A DNA stretch of 64,000 bases from Ischnura elegans (GCF_921293095.1 NC_060250.1:11240001-11304000), one strand, 5' to 3'; numbered from the stretch's first letter, positions 1-10,860 are shown. Made by a program: numbers and translations. The notes: a model not told the origin generated them from the letters alone.

Positions 1-479
1 GAAATTGAAATTACACTGAAAAATGTAAATATCATAAAAAAACATATCATTAAAAATAAATGTAATGAAAAGATGATAGAAATGGAGATGGGAAGCAGAT
101 TAATAGAAAAAAGAGCAATGAACTTATTATGCACAAAGTTTCTACCCTCCTTTGTTTCCAGGAGATTGATTTTTACAGGTTCGTGAACGAATGATTTAAA
201 TCCATGAGCACAATTTCATTGCAAATATAGTTACATAAAGTTATCAAAAATAGAATGCTATAAAACCCCTGCAGAAATGAACCAGATTTTAGACATAATC
301 ATGCCCTTTTAATATAATAAGTACGTTCCAAGAAATTTCCGACTTCGGTATCAGCTCATAATAATTTTAAAACAATTTTCTATTTGGTAATCCTTCAAAC
401 TCTTTTCATAATTTCTAAAATGACCTCTCAGTTTTTGGGATACAAATGATACTACCGCTCATATAGCACTAAAACGCAT
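1..479. other. AT-rich stretch, nothing recognised
   Basis: I see no open frame of note, no terminal repeats and no RNA gene here. It lies just past the 3' end of the minus-strand LINE fragment and may include its unrecognised tail. Confidence 0.6.
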
Positions 480-1060
480 TCATAAAAGTATTTGGAAAAA
501 TCTAGGAATTAAGTTAAGATTAAATAGGCGAGCGAAATATTGATAGTGATAAACAATACTCAGATTGGTTTCACGCACCTCCCCACTCAATCCAATCACA
601 TAATCACACCTTAGGATTTTTTTCTTTCTCTTAGCCTTCTCTGCCTGTTCCGTATGTTTCTTTCGAGATCTTCCTCTCACCTCCTTGGTATTTACTTGTC
701 CCTCGCAGATTGTCTCTATCAGGCTATCATTTCTCAAGGTATGGCCGATTTAGCTATTTTGTCTTCTCACCTAGGTCGACATGACGCTTCTCTTCTCTCC
801 TGCTTTCTTCATTATTTCCTCATTACTTCTACTCAGTCATACCATTTGATTTTCATCATTCTTCCGTGGCACCAAATTTTCAAAGTCTCTAATCTTGATT
901 CTCCACATCAGTCTTTTCCATGCCTTATTTCCTTAGAGAAGCATGTCCCAAATGTAAATTCTAATGCATTATTTTCTTACATCTAGGCTTTAATTTTCGT
1001 TGTAAATAGTTCCATCTTTTGGCAGAATTCTGTCTTTGCCTGGGCTATTCTGCAAGTAAT
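480..1060 (-). pseudogene. LINE reverse transcriptase, C-terminal fragment (decayed)
   Basis: Read on the minus strand from about 1060 downwards, the translation shows pieces typical of the C-terminal end of arthropod non-LTR reverse transcriptases: RIAQAKTEFCQKMELFTTK, then RLETLKIWCHGRMMKIKW, then IGHTLRNDSLIETICEGQV and RGRSRKKHTEQ. In the family these follow the catalytic RT domain in the order 'RIAKAK..F', 'LEAFEMWCYRRMLKISW', 'WIGHILRHDSL', 'GRGRPR'. The order here is the same. The reading frame shifts at least once and carries several stops (for example after KIKA and around VMRK), so it is a dead copy. The catalytic RT core is not in the window next to it, as expected for a 5'-truncated insertion. 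I cannot assign the clade (CR1, RTE or other) from this piece. Confidence 0.8.
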
Positions 1061-1264
1061 TTCATTCTTCCTTCGCTAGTTATATTATTTCCCTAATTAC
1101 ATTAATTTTAAGTATTTTTCACATCCGTTGTAACTTCACAATGTTAAATCTTAAATAAATGACGAACAGCCTTCTCCAATGCCGGAAATGTGAGGCTATA
1201 AATTCTACCCAGTATACATAGTATAAACAATATCCAACCCACATTTAACACGCCGTATTTATTA

Positions 1265-1855
1265 ATGCCATTACAATTAATTATACGAAAAAATTCAATT
1301 TACTCAGAAGAATCCCGCAATCACGAGCTAAACGTTAAGAGTAGGCTTGCTATCGCACTGGGCCTAGGGAAGAGCCACCAATTTCAACTGGGTAAACAGC
1401 GCAATGACATTTCCCAGATACGAAGCTCCTTGCTTACACTCTTGCACCAAATGAGGCACCAAGTAATAACCCATAATGACCGCTTTTCGCGGGCCGCGAG
1501 CGCCCAACCGACCGTGACTGATCGCGTTCAACAATTTGGCTCTCCATCACCCCTTAGCAGCAGCACAGCACAGCTCGGCGTTGCTTCGCGTCGTGAGCGA
1601 CTGATAGAAGCGACGTTCCACGGGAGTAATCGGCGACGGAGGAGTGAGAATGAATGGATGAGATGGGAAGAAAGGACGTTATGGCCGCAACGACCTCCTG
1701 ATACCGGACAGAATTATTTGAGGCGGCGCGTAGCCGTGACGTGGCCCATGTTTTCGCGGGAGTCAGGTTGCGGAGAGAGGCCACCTGAGGCGCTGCGCCG
1801 CAATTCGCAATTCATTTGCCGTAATGGAAACGTCTCCACCCCTCGCATCCCCTAG
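1265..1855 (+). other. GC-rich block with a 196-codon open frame, doubtful gene
   Basis: From about 1460 the base composition rises sharply in G+C and CpG compared with the flanks, and a frame stays open for 196 codons. The first half of the frame is AT-rich, the second is Arg/Ser/Pro rich, and an open frame also exists on the opposite strand, as expected from low stop frequency in GC-rich DNA. I recognise no domain, signal peptide or membrane segment. It may be a CpG-island-like promoter or first exon. As a protein gene I think it unlikely. Confidence 0.2.
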
Positions 1856-1860
1856 CCACA

Positions 1861-3370
1861 TTTCTCAACCCTCCTCCAACCATTCCCCACGCAACCCTTA
1901 TTCTCTCCGTAAAATCCCCAACCACCTTACCCATCTGATCCTCTAAAAATTACCATATCATGGGTCTTCCAAACTCCTAGACCCACATGAAAGAAACATT
2001 TCAATCTGCATACTGCCCCTCTGGCCGCACCAATAGGTCTGTGGCGGAGGTGTAAAGACAATCTGTTAAAAAGGGAACGATATGCGTGTACTGAGTTTTA
2101 CCAGATATTTATAAAAGTCCATTATTTTTGGGGTGAAAACAAACTCCTAAACCAATCCGCTCGGCAAAACATCTATCTTTATTTATCGTTTCTGCCATAC
2201 CTATAAATGTTGTATATATATAATATAACAATAAATATAAATATAATAAATATAAATATAATATAATAATAAACTAATAAATATTGTATAGGAATATAAA
2301 ATAAGCCTCTCCGTGTCATTCTTCGAGTGATCCGAGTCACTCCTTGTATAAGATATAAATTCTACATTTCAACGTTTTTTCATACTTCAATTATCCCATA
2401 AATTTTTAAAAGGTTAAATCAAATACTAGGCGAGTCACGTTTTGACGGTATTAATAATGCGTTTCAGTCCCTTCTTCAACCTGAAGGTAAGTCAAGATTA
2501 AATAGGGAAGAAGTCACTGCAGACACAACCACTAGCAGGATAGTTTTTCACGTGTTTACAATATAATACCCAGTTCCTTTTTCTGGGCCACCTGAAATCA
2601 TGTTTTGCTTTAAATCATGTTTTAAAGGCCAGAACTGCGATTAAAATCTTTAAACCTACACTCAGAATCCACACAATCTACTCACTTGGATACAAAATTA
2701 TGGTGACCATGATCATATGACACAAACTAGAACTCTCCTATACTTGTTTCGCGGCATGTTCAAAGGATGAGCCTTAAGCAATTAGGTGAAAATAAGATAA
2801 TTGGAGTTCCAATTTATGAAGGATAGAAATTGTTAGGAAACTGGAAACTATGATACTGAAAAAAACTTTCATTCAAGGAAGATATAAATGATATGCAGTT
2901 TTGTCACATCAACGATGGAGATTTTTTATGAATTAAAAATTAACAAAATGGCCTAATCTCATTTCAATGTTTGCTCAAAGATTCTACACAATCTCATTAA
3001 ATCATGAAATTTGTTTCAATTTAATGAAACAGTTAAATTTATCAAATATGTGGTTAAACCTCTTAATTCTAACCTATTTTGTAAGTTTCTGACGATAAAT
3101 TTTGAGAGAAATTTAATTTAATGCAGTACCTCACGAAAATCATATCATGATATTTTTTATACATTCATGAAAATTTTTTTTGAATTACATAAGCTGAAGT
3201 AGTTTAAATTTTTTACCATTATAATGAAATATTTTCATCTTATGAAGAATGAATATATTTACTGTCGTTCCACAAAGTTAAAAATGCATTTTTATATGGT
3301 CTAGTTAGCGCCTTGATGAAATTTTCGTCCACGATACAAGAGTCGATATATCGACATGCCACACTCACAA
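1861..3370. other. AT-rich stretch, nothing recognised
   Basis: No protein similarity, terminal repeats or RNA gene seen, apart from an AT simple repeat noted separately. Stops are dense in all frames. Confidence 0.6.
2208..2283. repeat. AT-only simple repeat
   Basis: The stretch is almost purely A and T with irregular units of TATAA, AATATA and ATAATA. It is an ordinary low-complexity tract. Confidence 0.8.
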
Positions 3371-3416
3371 ATTTAAGTAAATGAAAGGTCGTAGCACTTT
3401 TCCACAAGAATTTTTA
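3371..3416 (+). repeat. Left inverted terminal repeat of the Penelope-like element
   Basis: Perfect 46-base match, inverted, to 4277-4322. The match stops abruptly at both sides (3370 and 3417 do not pair). Confidence 0.95.
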
Positions 3417-3417
3417 A

Positions 3418-3456
3418 TGCGTACAACGCGTTTCGGCTCACTGAGCCATCATCTGG
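3418..3456 (-). ncRNA. Hammerhead-ribozyme-like motif
   Basis: On the minus strand: CAGATGA (3455-3449), then a five-pair helix GGCTC/GAGCC with loop AGT (3447-3435), then GAAA (3434-3431), then CGCGTTGTA. This follows the hammerhead order CUGANGA, helix II, GAAA, short helix III, GUH, with the expected cleavage just after GTA at 3422. The normally invariant U of CUGA is A, and I cannot find a pairing helix I, so the copy may be inactive. Such motifs are established in the terminal repeats of Penelope-like elements, which agrees with the context. Confidence 0.5.
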
Positions 3457-3547
3457 TACAAGACACTTGAACACATGTGAAGATCCCTTTTATACCCTTG
3501 AGAGAGGAGAGTATTGGAGAAGGAGAGGATTTGACATCTTTGAGGAT

Positions 3548-3558
3548 GGGGGGGGGGG
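3548..3558 (+). repeat. G homopolymer (11 G)
   Basis: A run of 11 G inside the G-rich non-coding part of the Penelope-like element. Other G-runs follow nearby (about 3690-3870). Confidence 0.9.
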
Positions 3559-3939
3559 TGGGAACGGGTGTACAGAGTATAGACAATGGGGAAAGATACA
3601 ACTACGGGATGTGGAGAACCCACGTTGGAGGGAGGGTTCTGGTCATAACTGTAAAATGACGACACGTGCGGAAGACCATAGCAAAACAGGAGGAGGGGGT
3701 GTTGAGAAGAGTGAAAAAAAGGGGGGGCTTAGGGTAAAAAGAGGCCGCGTGTCTTTTGAAAGTGAGAGGAGTAAGTAGCGACGCAGGAAAAAAGGCGGGG
3801 TGAGGAGTCCCTTTGGGTTAGCTGAGAAGGAGTGAAAGTTAGCGGGGGTACAAGGGGGGGGAAAATGCCAGCAATAGAAAATGGTCAAATGCGTAGAGAG
3901 GATGGGCGGACGGGAAACACCCCGTGGATGTTGGGGCAC

Positions 3940-4284
3940 TTAAGGCGTGGGTGAAGAAAGAATTTCACCACTTGTTTTGGTGAAGGGTATCTTTAGGAGA
4001 GGGGAGTGGGTGAAAAACACTTGCTCATTCATAAGCGTATTCAAATCACTTTGTACAATTTCGAATTGCTCAAAAACATCCAGTCTTATACCCTTACTTT
4101 CTAAATGTAGAATTTCAGGTTTAAAATTACAATAATGTAAGGTGTGAAGAAGGTGTTTAGCGAGAAGTGACGTTTCATCTCCATTTTTCCAGCACCTTCT
4201 ATGTTCTTTCATTCTGGTAATGAAACTTCTGCCTGTTTGGCCGATGTAACACATGTTGCATGACTCACAATTAACCAAAAAATT
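3940..4284 (-). pseudogene. GIY-YIG endonuclease end of a Penelope-like polyprotein
   Basis: The frame reads NFLVNCESCNMCYIGQTGRS and continues through TRMKEHRRCWKNGDE and LHYCNFKPEILHLE for about 112 codons to a natural stop. The C-x-x-C-YIGQTGR start with a following R..EH is the signature of the GIY-YIG endonuclease domain found at the C-terminus of Penelope-like elements, where it nicks target DNA before reverse transcription. No ATG precedes it: the frame runs into the inverted repeat, so this is the tail of a longer, 5'-truncated polyprotein. The remaining frame has no stop or shift, so decay since insertion is modest. Confidence 0.85.
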
Positions 4285-4322
4285 CTTGTGGAAAAGTGCT
4301 ACGACCTTTCATTTACTTAAAT
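4277..4322 (-). repeat. Right inverted terminal repeat of the Penelope-like element
   Basis: Exact reverse complement of 3371-3416. It abuts the first recognisable codons of the endonuclease fragment, so it marks the 5' truncation point of the coding strand. Confidence 0.95.
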
Positions 4323-4576
4323 ATGTCTAACTTCCACCAATTGAAGCCTGAATCTGTTGAACTTATTCGCCACACTAACAAGGTTAACACTCACCTGGCT
4401 GACCTTAGCACTGTAAATCTGTGTATCTAAGTGCTAGCCATTTTCAATACTTTTCTGTTATTTCATAACAACCAATCTTTGATGCAAAAAAATTGGTGTT
4501 TAGCGTCATTTCGAGGTATGAATTTTGTTTTTTTGTTTTTTTTTAATTTATTTAGCTATAGGTTAGGACCACTTTA

Positions 4577-5040
4577 TCAAAAAATCGTGTACTGCGATAT
4601 TTCAAAGGACGGATAGCGCCTGCTGCAAGAATCGAAGGATTTCACGAGCCGTGATATTGCGCCCATAGCACCGAAGGTTGTCCCTATTATCTTCAATTCG
4701 TATGGCAATGGTACAGACAGGCGTGCTTCCTCAAGAGTTTTTGTCTGAATGACACATGGGCTGCAGCCGGTGATAACAATCGTTTCCACCGTTACCTGCC
4801 TGCTGGCTTTCCTGTTCCTGAGTTGGTGAGCTCGAGTGTCGCACAAGATCTCTTTGCCCTTCCTTGCCCACTTGTCCTTCTGAGCGAAGAAACCAGAGAG
4901 TGCAGTTGGCTCCCCAGTGGAAAGAGGAGCGGAGACTCAGGGTGAAAACACGACCTTGCACCGTGGTTGAAAATTCTCAACTCCGCTGCTCCATCTCGAC
5001 AGTTGCAGAAAAAAACGATGCACGAGTCTCAACCTACATT
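4577..5040 (-). other. GC-richer patch with a possible retrotransposon-like frame
   Basis: Compared with its flanks this patch is GC-richer, and minus-strand frames stay open, giving KEILCDTRAHQLRNRKASRQ and later YELKIIGTTFGAMGAISRL. The second string faintly resembles a 'VVP-VVIGALGAIPK' segment I recall from the C-terminal part of some arthropod retroelement proteins. That is only a weak recollection. The two pieces lie in overlapping frames, so if it is coding it is decayed. Confidence 0.25.
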
Positions 5041-5842
5041 TAGGAGGAGCAAGGCAAGTCCAGACGATAAAACCCAGGGCCAAGTGGATGCTAAATAGTA
5101 AAGCTATAACGAGAGAATGGTGGATTTAAGAGTATAATATCTTAGCTCAGTGCCAACCAAAAAAAACTACCCTTTGCAACCAAAACAGATTGTAAAGTGC
5201 TATTTCCCTCTGCTATTTGTTTCTTGAATTCTTACTACTCCAATAAAACACACTAAGGAAAGGTTTAAGGAAAATAACTTTCCTTTTTTTGCCTGTAAAA
5301 TTACATTTTTCTTGGAAATTTAAAGGTGAGAATTTTCTGCCATAAAAATTCCAAGTTTTCATTTTTTAAATATTTTTTCAGCGATTCATATTAATAAAAT
5401 ATGTCATTCATATATTGATACTTAGACATGAATAAAATATAGTTATTGTATAAATTTATCTTAATTATCTCATATCAGTATCTTAATTCAACCATTTAGG
5501 GGGCTGTTTTCCCCAAGCATATGTATTTTCATGAGTTTATCTGTAAAAGGAGAATGGAGTATTAAGGTGAAGGTATAAAAACAATTTGTGGATGGTGCAT
5601 TAACATTAGGTATCGCGAATAAAAACAACGGCACACACTGAAAATTTAATGAAAGGATAGAAGGGGAAGCCATCTTAATGATAACATATATAATAATATA
5701 TATGAATATAAAATAAATAAGAGAAATACGCTAAGACGTGTCTTTAGAGGGTACCTACTTAAGGTGCTCTGACACCCACACGCATCCACAGAGGGACGTA
5801 TAAGTAGTTGAAAACATGTATACTTAATCAATCGATGTACAT
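5041..5842. other. AT-rich stretch, nothing recognised
   Basis: No repeat pairs, domains or RNA genes were seen. Short open frames here are all under 70 codons and without recognisable content. Confidence 0.6.
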
Positions 5843-6330
5843 GGTGATTCAAAAAGAATACTACTTACAACTTTAAAAAAATTGAATTCAATCGAAGAAA
5901 CAGAATAGAATCTTGTGTTGTATATCGTTGTAAAGAGTATTGAAAAAAGTTTTCTTCGCTAGAAAAAAAGTTCACGAATGTTCAATATGACGACCCCCTC
6001 CAGGTTTGCGATCAAATGTTTAATGGATGTGGGCTACATTGTCATCTCTCGTGTGCGGCCGTTCAGAGCTTTTTTCCTTTTCAAAAACGCCCTTTCTCTG
6101 AAAACTGTCAATACCAACGTTTGATTCACCACCTATCAGGTGCTTTAACAATCAACACCATACTTATAAATGCACGCTGAACAACTGTTGTCGGTTCACA
6201 TTTGCCGCATTCGATTTCACAAAAAAATTTCTGTTGAGTGGCCGCCATCTTAGCATAAACTTACGCTATGGCAACGGCCCCTCAAGCAAACAAATGAACA
6301 ACTAAATGAAAATTTAGAACTTTACGGCAT
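5843..6330 (-). mobile_element. Internally deleted transposon with DUF4817-type transposase ends
   Basis: The minus strand carries both the start and the end of a transposase gene joined by a deletion. The likely 3' edge is the GGTGATTCAAAAAGA sequence at 5843, which resembles ends I know from insect copies of this type. The 5' edge near 6330 is a guess. I found no target duplication. Confidence 0.5.
5972..6248 (-). pseudogene. Transposase (DUF4817-type N-terminus), deleted and frameshifted
   Basis: From ATG at 6248 the minus strand reads MAATQQKFFCEIECGKCEP, then VVQRAFISMVL, then a stop, IKRWY, QFSEKG. The insect family begins 'M..NQQKAFCVLEFAK.E..V.VQR.FR...' and continues 'IRRWYKQF..TGCL'. 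After a shift the frame continues as EKEKSSERPHTRDDNVAHIH (family: 'KGKS.GRP..S.E.V..I') and then jumps to TFDRKPGGGRHIEHS followed by a stop; '..GGHIEHL' is the usual C-terminus. The whole catalytic DDE part is missing between VAHIH and TFDRK. At least two stops and one shift are visible, so the gene is dead. Confidence 0.75.
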
Positions 6331-7901
6331 CCTTAATTCGACGACGGACGGCGCTAAGCTCTCCTTTTTAGTTAATAGTTTATTTTTTTAGTTTTCATTT
6401 TGGAAGTTGTGGCATTCTTTTTTAATCGCCCCTTTTTAATTATCGAGATGTTTTCAATATGGTGAGAAAATTGGAGTGAGAGAAGTTTTTTACGATGATG
6501 TTAACGGGCGATAGGTGGGAGGTAGGTTGATGTGCCAGAGAGATAAATATAATATCCACAAGAAGTAAAGAATCAAATAACGGCATTATACGTAGAAGTA
6601 AATTATTTTCTCTCACAAGGACATGACTAATCACCGTTGAGAGGAAACGGAGAGGAGTTGATACATATCGTAAAAACTGTGTCACCTCTTTAAAATCCCG
6701 AGAATCAAATAATAAAATGTTATCACTTATGAATTAACCTATTATCATTAAAATACCCGCGGGAATAATATAAGCCGGGAAGGATCGTTTGGCTATATAC
6801 TCTTATTTACAAGTGTTGAAAATTGAAACGATCAAATTAAGAACCTAAAGAGAATCTTATTGACAGGTTCTCTTCCTTTTTTCCTACTCTCTTTGGTCCA
6901 AATTTTTACTTCTTTTGATGGGAAAATATTCTTTTCTTTTCAGACTATCTACTCTATGGGTGGAATGTGTGGTAAAACCTGAGTAGATCGAAATAAGTAC
7001 GTTTTAAAACAAACATGGACTTTCATCATGTTAAACAAGCACATCAGTTGTATCTGTAAAAATAAAGAAAGGCAAATTACACGTTGAGAAAACTGAAACC
7101 GCTGATTCCAATTGAGTAACTTAGGCCTCCCTACTTACTTTTTCAAGTTCATATAAACTAAGACATTGAATTTGGCACAGAAAGGGGCATTCTCCTTCTG
7201 TGAAACAAAATTTACTGTTCTAAACAAGAGCGATGAGGGTTATTGTTAATGCAAACTCACGTGATAAGTGTAATTCACTTTTTTCACAGCTGGTTATAAT
7301 GCCTGTGTACAGATTGTATGTTTTCAGAGCACTCCGTTACGTCAAAGAAAATCAAAACACTTTCACGTATAGGTCTAATGTTCGAATTTACGGCGCGAAG
7401 AGCAGGAACAATTTTCTCGCGGAACATTGCAGGTAATTTTTACATTAAAAATATTTCCATAAGATTAATATCAGCCTATTCAATTAGATAAAAATAGTTG
7501 CTAAATTTAAAAGGAATTTAAGCATTTGGCTGGTGAGATATCCTCTTTAGTCTATGTCGAAGAGATGTGACACTAGGCGTGAAGAGTGGGTTAATTTACA
7601 ACACATGCATTGTTTGCGCCAATGTACTTCCATTTTTCATTTGTTACGTGTTTCGATTACCCTCCCCGACCTTACCCTATCATTGAATCTTAGTGGTCAA
7701 GTGAGGAAAATGAAGGGGAAGAAGGAGGGATGCGTGGGTGTCTCTGGCCATTGGCAGCGGGCAGTGTGATTTCGGCAGTCGTGAGCAGATCGCTCCCGCG
7801 GCCTACTCCTGAGGTTTTCCGCACTTATACACACCGGGCGACGGTGTACTTACCACTCACGCAGTGAGTTATGCTGCCATTCCCATTTTTCATCACCTCA
7901 A
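6331..7901. other. AT-rich stretch, nothing recognised
   Basis: No protein domain, paired terminal repeat or RNA gene seen. The last 150 bases before the MITE are GC-richer. Confidence 0.55.
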
Positions 7902-7903
7902 TA

Positions 7904-8552
7904 GGGTAGTTTCCTTCATCATAGAAAACGAAATGCATTGATTGCGATTCCTCACCCACCATTAGTGTATTCATAGTATACAAATTATTTGGTTTTAGAA
8001 TTCCCAGTTTAGACGAATGTCAATGGTCAATTTTATCCTCATTTGAAAAAGGCCTGATTGGCGCCCATGCGAAGCCACTCCATGTGACGTCAGTTTCTAC
8101 AAGAAAGGATAGGAGTTTTACATGGTCTGAGATTACCAATGCATGCATGAGGCACAGAGCTCAGGGAAACGTCTATTAATAATCACCTATTAAAACTGCC
8201 TATGGTCGGAAAGATTACTTCGTCTGATAAGGTATTAATTATCCTTATTTAAGCCAAGCGCTACCAGCTAGCAGGGTACTCTGCTACCTGCTAGCATCCT
8301 GCGTCGTATCAGCGCTCAAAGCCTCGCCCCAAGGTCACCTCGAGAACAGAATGTGGGAACCACAATGACGTCACATGGGGTTTTCCCAGCATTCATACTT
8401 AGCCGTCGCGTTTTCGCGTGCTTGAAAATTTTCACTTTTCATTTAATCGCGAAAAATAGATATCGTAATTTAAAAATCTGAAAGCGTGAAATACGTACTC
8501 CAGGAGTAATAATTTTTCGATTTAGGCAATAAAAAATAATAGGAAACCACCC
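7904..8552. mobile_element. MITE with GGGTRGTTTCCT ends and TA duplication
   Basis: The left end GGGTAGTTTCCT (7904-7915) is matched in inverted form by AGGAAACCACCC (8541-8552), one mismatch in 12. TA flanks both sides (7902-7903, 8553-8554), the target duplication of Tc1/mariner-type and some other DNA transposons. The 649-bp interior has no coding frame but two TGACGTCA-containing blocks and a strong hairpin at 8267-8295. It is a non-autonomous element; the superfamily is inferred only from TA. Confidence 0.65.
8267..8295. repeat. Hairpin inside the MITE
   Basis: GCTAGCAGGGTA and TACCTGCTAGC are inverted copies with one bulged base, separated by a 6-base loop. Confidence 0.75.
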
Positions 8553-8554
8553 TA

Positions 8555-9114
8555 TTCTTTAATTCATCAGAATCGCGGAGGACTGGATCGCATATCAGTT
8601 TTTCAGCCACGTGTGCGTACATGCATTCTTATTCTGACAGTCACGAGAAATCTAAAAAATATTTTTGAAGTTACCTCGCATGATGTATAGTTCTACTTTA
8701 AAAATTTACATTGTTTCGATACCTTGGTCGGTAAAAAAAAGCTGTGGATCACAGAATCATCTCTCTTTCATAATGTTAGGTGTTACAAGGTTCCTCTAAA
8801 TATATATGTCTACTCTGAATTTTGATACCGTAAACTATAATTATTAAAAACTATTATTTTTTCATTAATTTATACAATCCGAGATGATTACATTGAAATG
8901 CATTTTCTGTATTTTAAAAGAAAATTAGAACAGGAGAAAAAAACGGGAAAAAATAGTCATCTCTCTAAATTTTACGTCCTCGGGGACAGTCTTTTGCATT
9001 AGAGACGAAATGAATAGTATAACGGAGAAGTAATTGGTACTCTTCGAACCCATGTGAAAAAAAATCCTAAACACCACCATTGTTTAAAGTACTTGGAATA
9101 CCGTTTAAGGATAA
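8555..9114. other. AT-rich stretch, nothing recognised
   Basis: No repeats, domains or RNA genes seen. Confidence 0.55.
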
Positions 9115-9475
9115 AGCGATGCAGTGTCTCCAGTGGAGTCGAAGGGCACCTCTTTAAATTAAAGCTTTCCCTCGACTAAAGGAGAAACTGACCCGTGAGG
9201 TTGAGGGGCCAATGGCGAGGCCAGTCTGCCTGTTACCCCAATAGCAGCGGGCGTAACAACCCACTCGGAATGAGCGAGGGTGGATTTGGTAGCGATCGAG
9301 TGCTATCGCACGCTCACGGCACACGAGTCGGTATTCCACGGCTCTCGGGTAGACAAAGGAGCAGCGCTACGCGCATTTCGAGCTTTCCGTCGCCGCCGCC
9401 GGGCGTAGTTAAGAGGAGTGGATTTCACCCCTTAACTTGTCCTAATGGCATTCCCGTCGATGATAGCACCTAGTT
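9115..9475. other. GC- and CpG-rich block
   Basis: CpG density is much higher than in the surroundings, with frames open on both strands (up to 92 codons). I recognise no protein, rRNA or tRNA. It might be a CpG-island-like promoter, a host first exon, or a decayed GC-rich repeat. Confidence 0.3.
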
Positions 9476-9858
9476 AGGCAGCTCTGTAGCTATACGTTTC
9501 CAACTATTGCACGAGATAGCAGCATCAATGCAGCATGCACTTCGGAGTGAGGAGATACGTTGCTACTAAGTATCTGCTGACCATTTTCACTATAACTTAC
9601 CGAAGAATTGTCCAATTTCAGTTCCTATGCATGAAATTAAAATTTATCATTCTAATTAACATTATTACCCTAGATTTTATGAATGATTTGAATGTATTGT
9701 ATCGATTCAATAGGATTAATTGGCATATTTTACCCTCAAGGGAATGGTCTTCCACTCATGTAGTAATGATATGCATTTTTACATTAGTTGCTAGACACAG
9801 CAAAAAATTCAATTCCGAGAAAAAATAAACTTGTCAACTTGCAAAAATACTGTTCGTG

Positions 9859-10055
9859 ACTAATCTACTCTGATGGTAAAAAAAGATCAACTGCTAAACA
9901 ATTTTATATCTGTATATATGTATACCTGCTTTTGGGAATGGTTGAATGGAGTTCCATGGTATCTTGCTTCAAAACCTACGCAACAAAATGACTTTCTAAA
10001 ACATGAAACACTAAGCACTAGTAAACGGCGATACTTTACGGAATCCTCTTAAATG
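9859..10055 (+). repeat. Dispersed repeat, copy A
   Basis: AATCTACTCTGATGG, a spaced region, ATCTTGCTTCAAAACCTACG and AACGGCGATACTTTACGGAA appear in the same order as in copy B at 13047-13230, where they read AATCTAATACGATGG and AACGGCGATACTTTCCGGAA. Identity is moderate. No terminal structure or coding content is visible. Confidence 0.7.
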
Positions 10056-10829
10056 CAATCGAAGAGATAAAATGCAAGAGGGAAAAATGTATCCAACTTG
10101 ACATGGAATCAAAAATAGAACACCAGAATTCGTTTGGGGCACCAAAATAGGAAAAATAGTGAAGAAATAAATTTACAGTAAACGTGAATAAGCGATGACC
10201 TAATTGTTGTCGTCATAAAACGAAAAATATACAAAAATCGTCAATGATTTCTTCTAAAACTAATGATTGAGAAATGTAGCTCAGTCATTCAACTCTGACG
10301 CTTGTCTAGAGGTAATCATCCACAAAGTCCAGGTAAAGATTACACATTAGGGTCTAGGTAGTCTATATCGCAATAACCCCTTCAAACTTTAAGAATTGCC
10401 GTTAGGTGTTGTCAAACGACTGCGCCCGATATTTGAAATGGGTACCCTTCAATCAGTGGCCGATCGCCTTATCCATGACGCCACCAACGGAATGAACGGA
10501 TCCGATCACATTTCCAGGCTGAATACTTTGGAAACCCTCAAATTAGACCTTCCCTCTGGCAGGCACCCTAAGAAATAAACTGGACCTTCTGTAGTGATCC
10601 GGATATGGAAGATTTCCATTTCCAAAATGTGCATAAATATTTTGTTGTGTGACGTCTCAGAATAGCCAGCTATGACATACTACGCCTCGGGATTTGCACA
10701 TTTTCACTTTCAAAAACGCCTAACCTTCCTTTTACCCTACCCTTCCTCTTGGACGAAAAGATCCTGGTTCCACTTCCCAATATAATGGCACGGTGAATAT
10801 GCTATTGGGACTCACTCAGTAACTCATAC
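10056..10829. other. Mostly unassigned; a 60-codon frame at 10396-10578
   Basis: A GC-richer frame at 10396-10578 starts MPLGVVKRLRPIFEMGTLQS and ends with HPKK. Its composition is more coding-like than its flanks, but I recognise no family and see no good splice sites. The rest shows nothing. Confidence 0.25.
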
Positions 10830-10832
10830 TAA

Positions 10833-10860
10833 GGCCCGTATCATAAAAGTCCCCTCGAAG
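10833..10860 (+). repeat. Left TIR of the Harbinger-type element
   Basis: Perfect 28-base inverted match to 12482-12509. A related ATCATAAAAGTC repeat sits just inside at about 10928. Confidence 0.95.

Larger units (their letters stand above)
3371..4322 (-). mobile_element. Truncated Penelope-like element with inverted ends
   Basis: The outer 46 bases are perfect inverted copies: 3371-3416 begins ATTTAAGTAAATGAAAGG, and 4277-4322 is its exact reverse complement. On the minus strand the element holds the GIY-YIG endonuclease end of a Penelope-like polyprotein, then about 480 bases of purine-rich sequence, then a hammerhead-like motif and the repeat. Penelope-like elements are known to carry terminal repeats with hammerhead motifs and often occur as 5'-truncated copies with an inverted piece of the repeat at the broken end, which is the arrangement seen here. 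The reverse transcriptase domain is missing. No clear target duplication was found. Confidence 0.75.

Noticed and set aside
3643..3939. 98-codon minus frame downstream of the GIY-YIG fragment
   Set aside because: Pro/Ser/Phe-rich translation of the G-rich non-coding part of the Penelope-like element.
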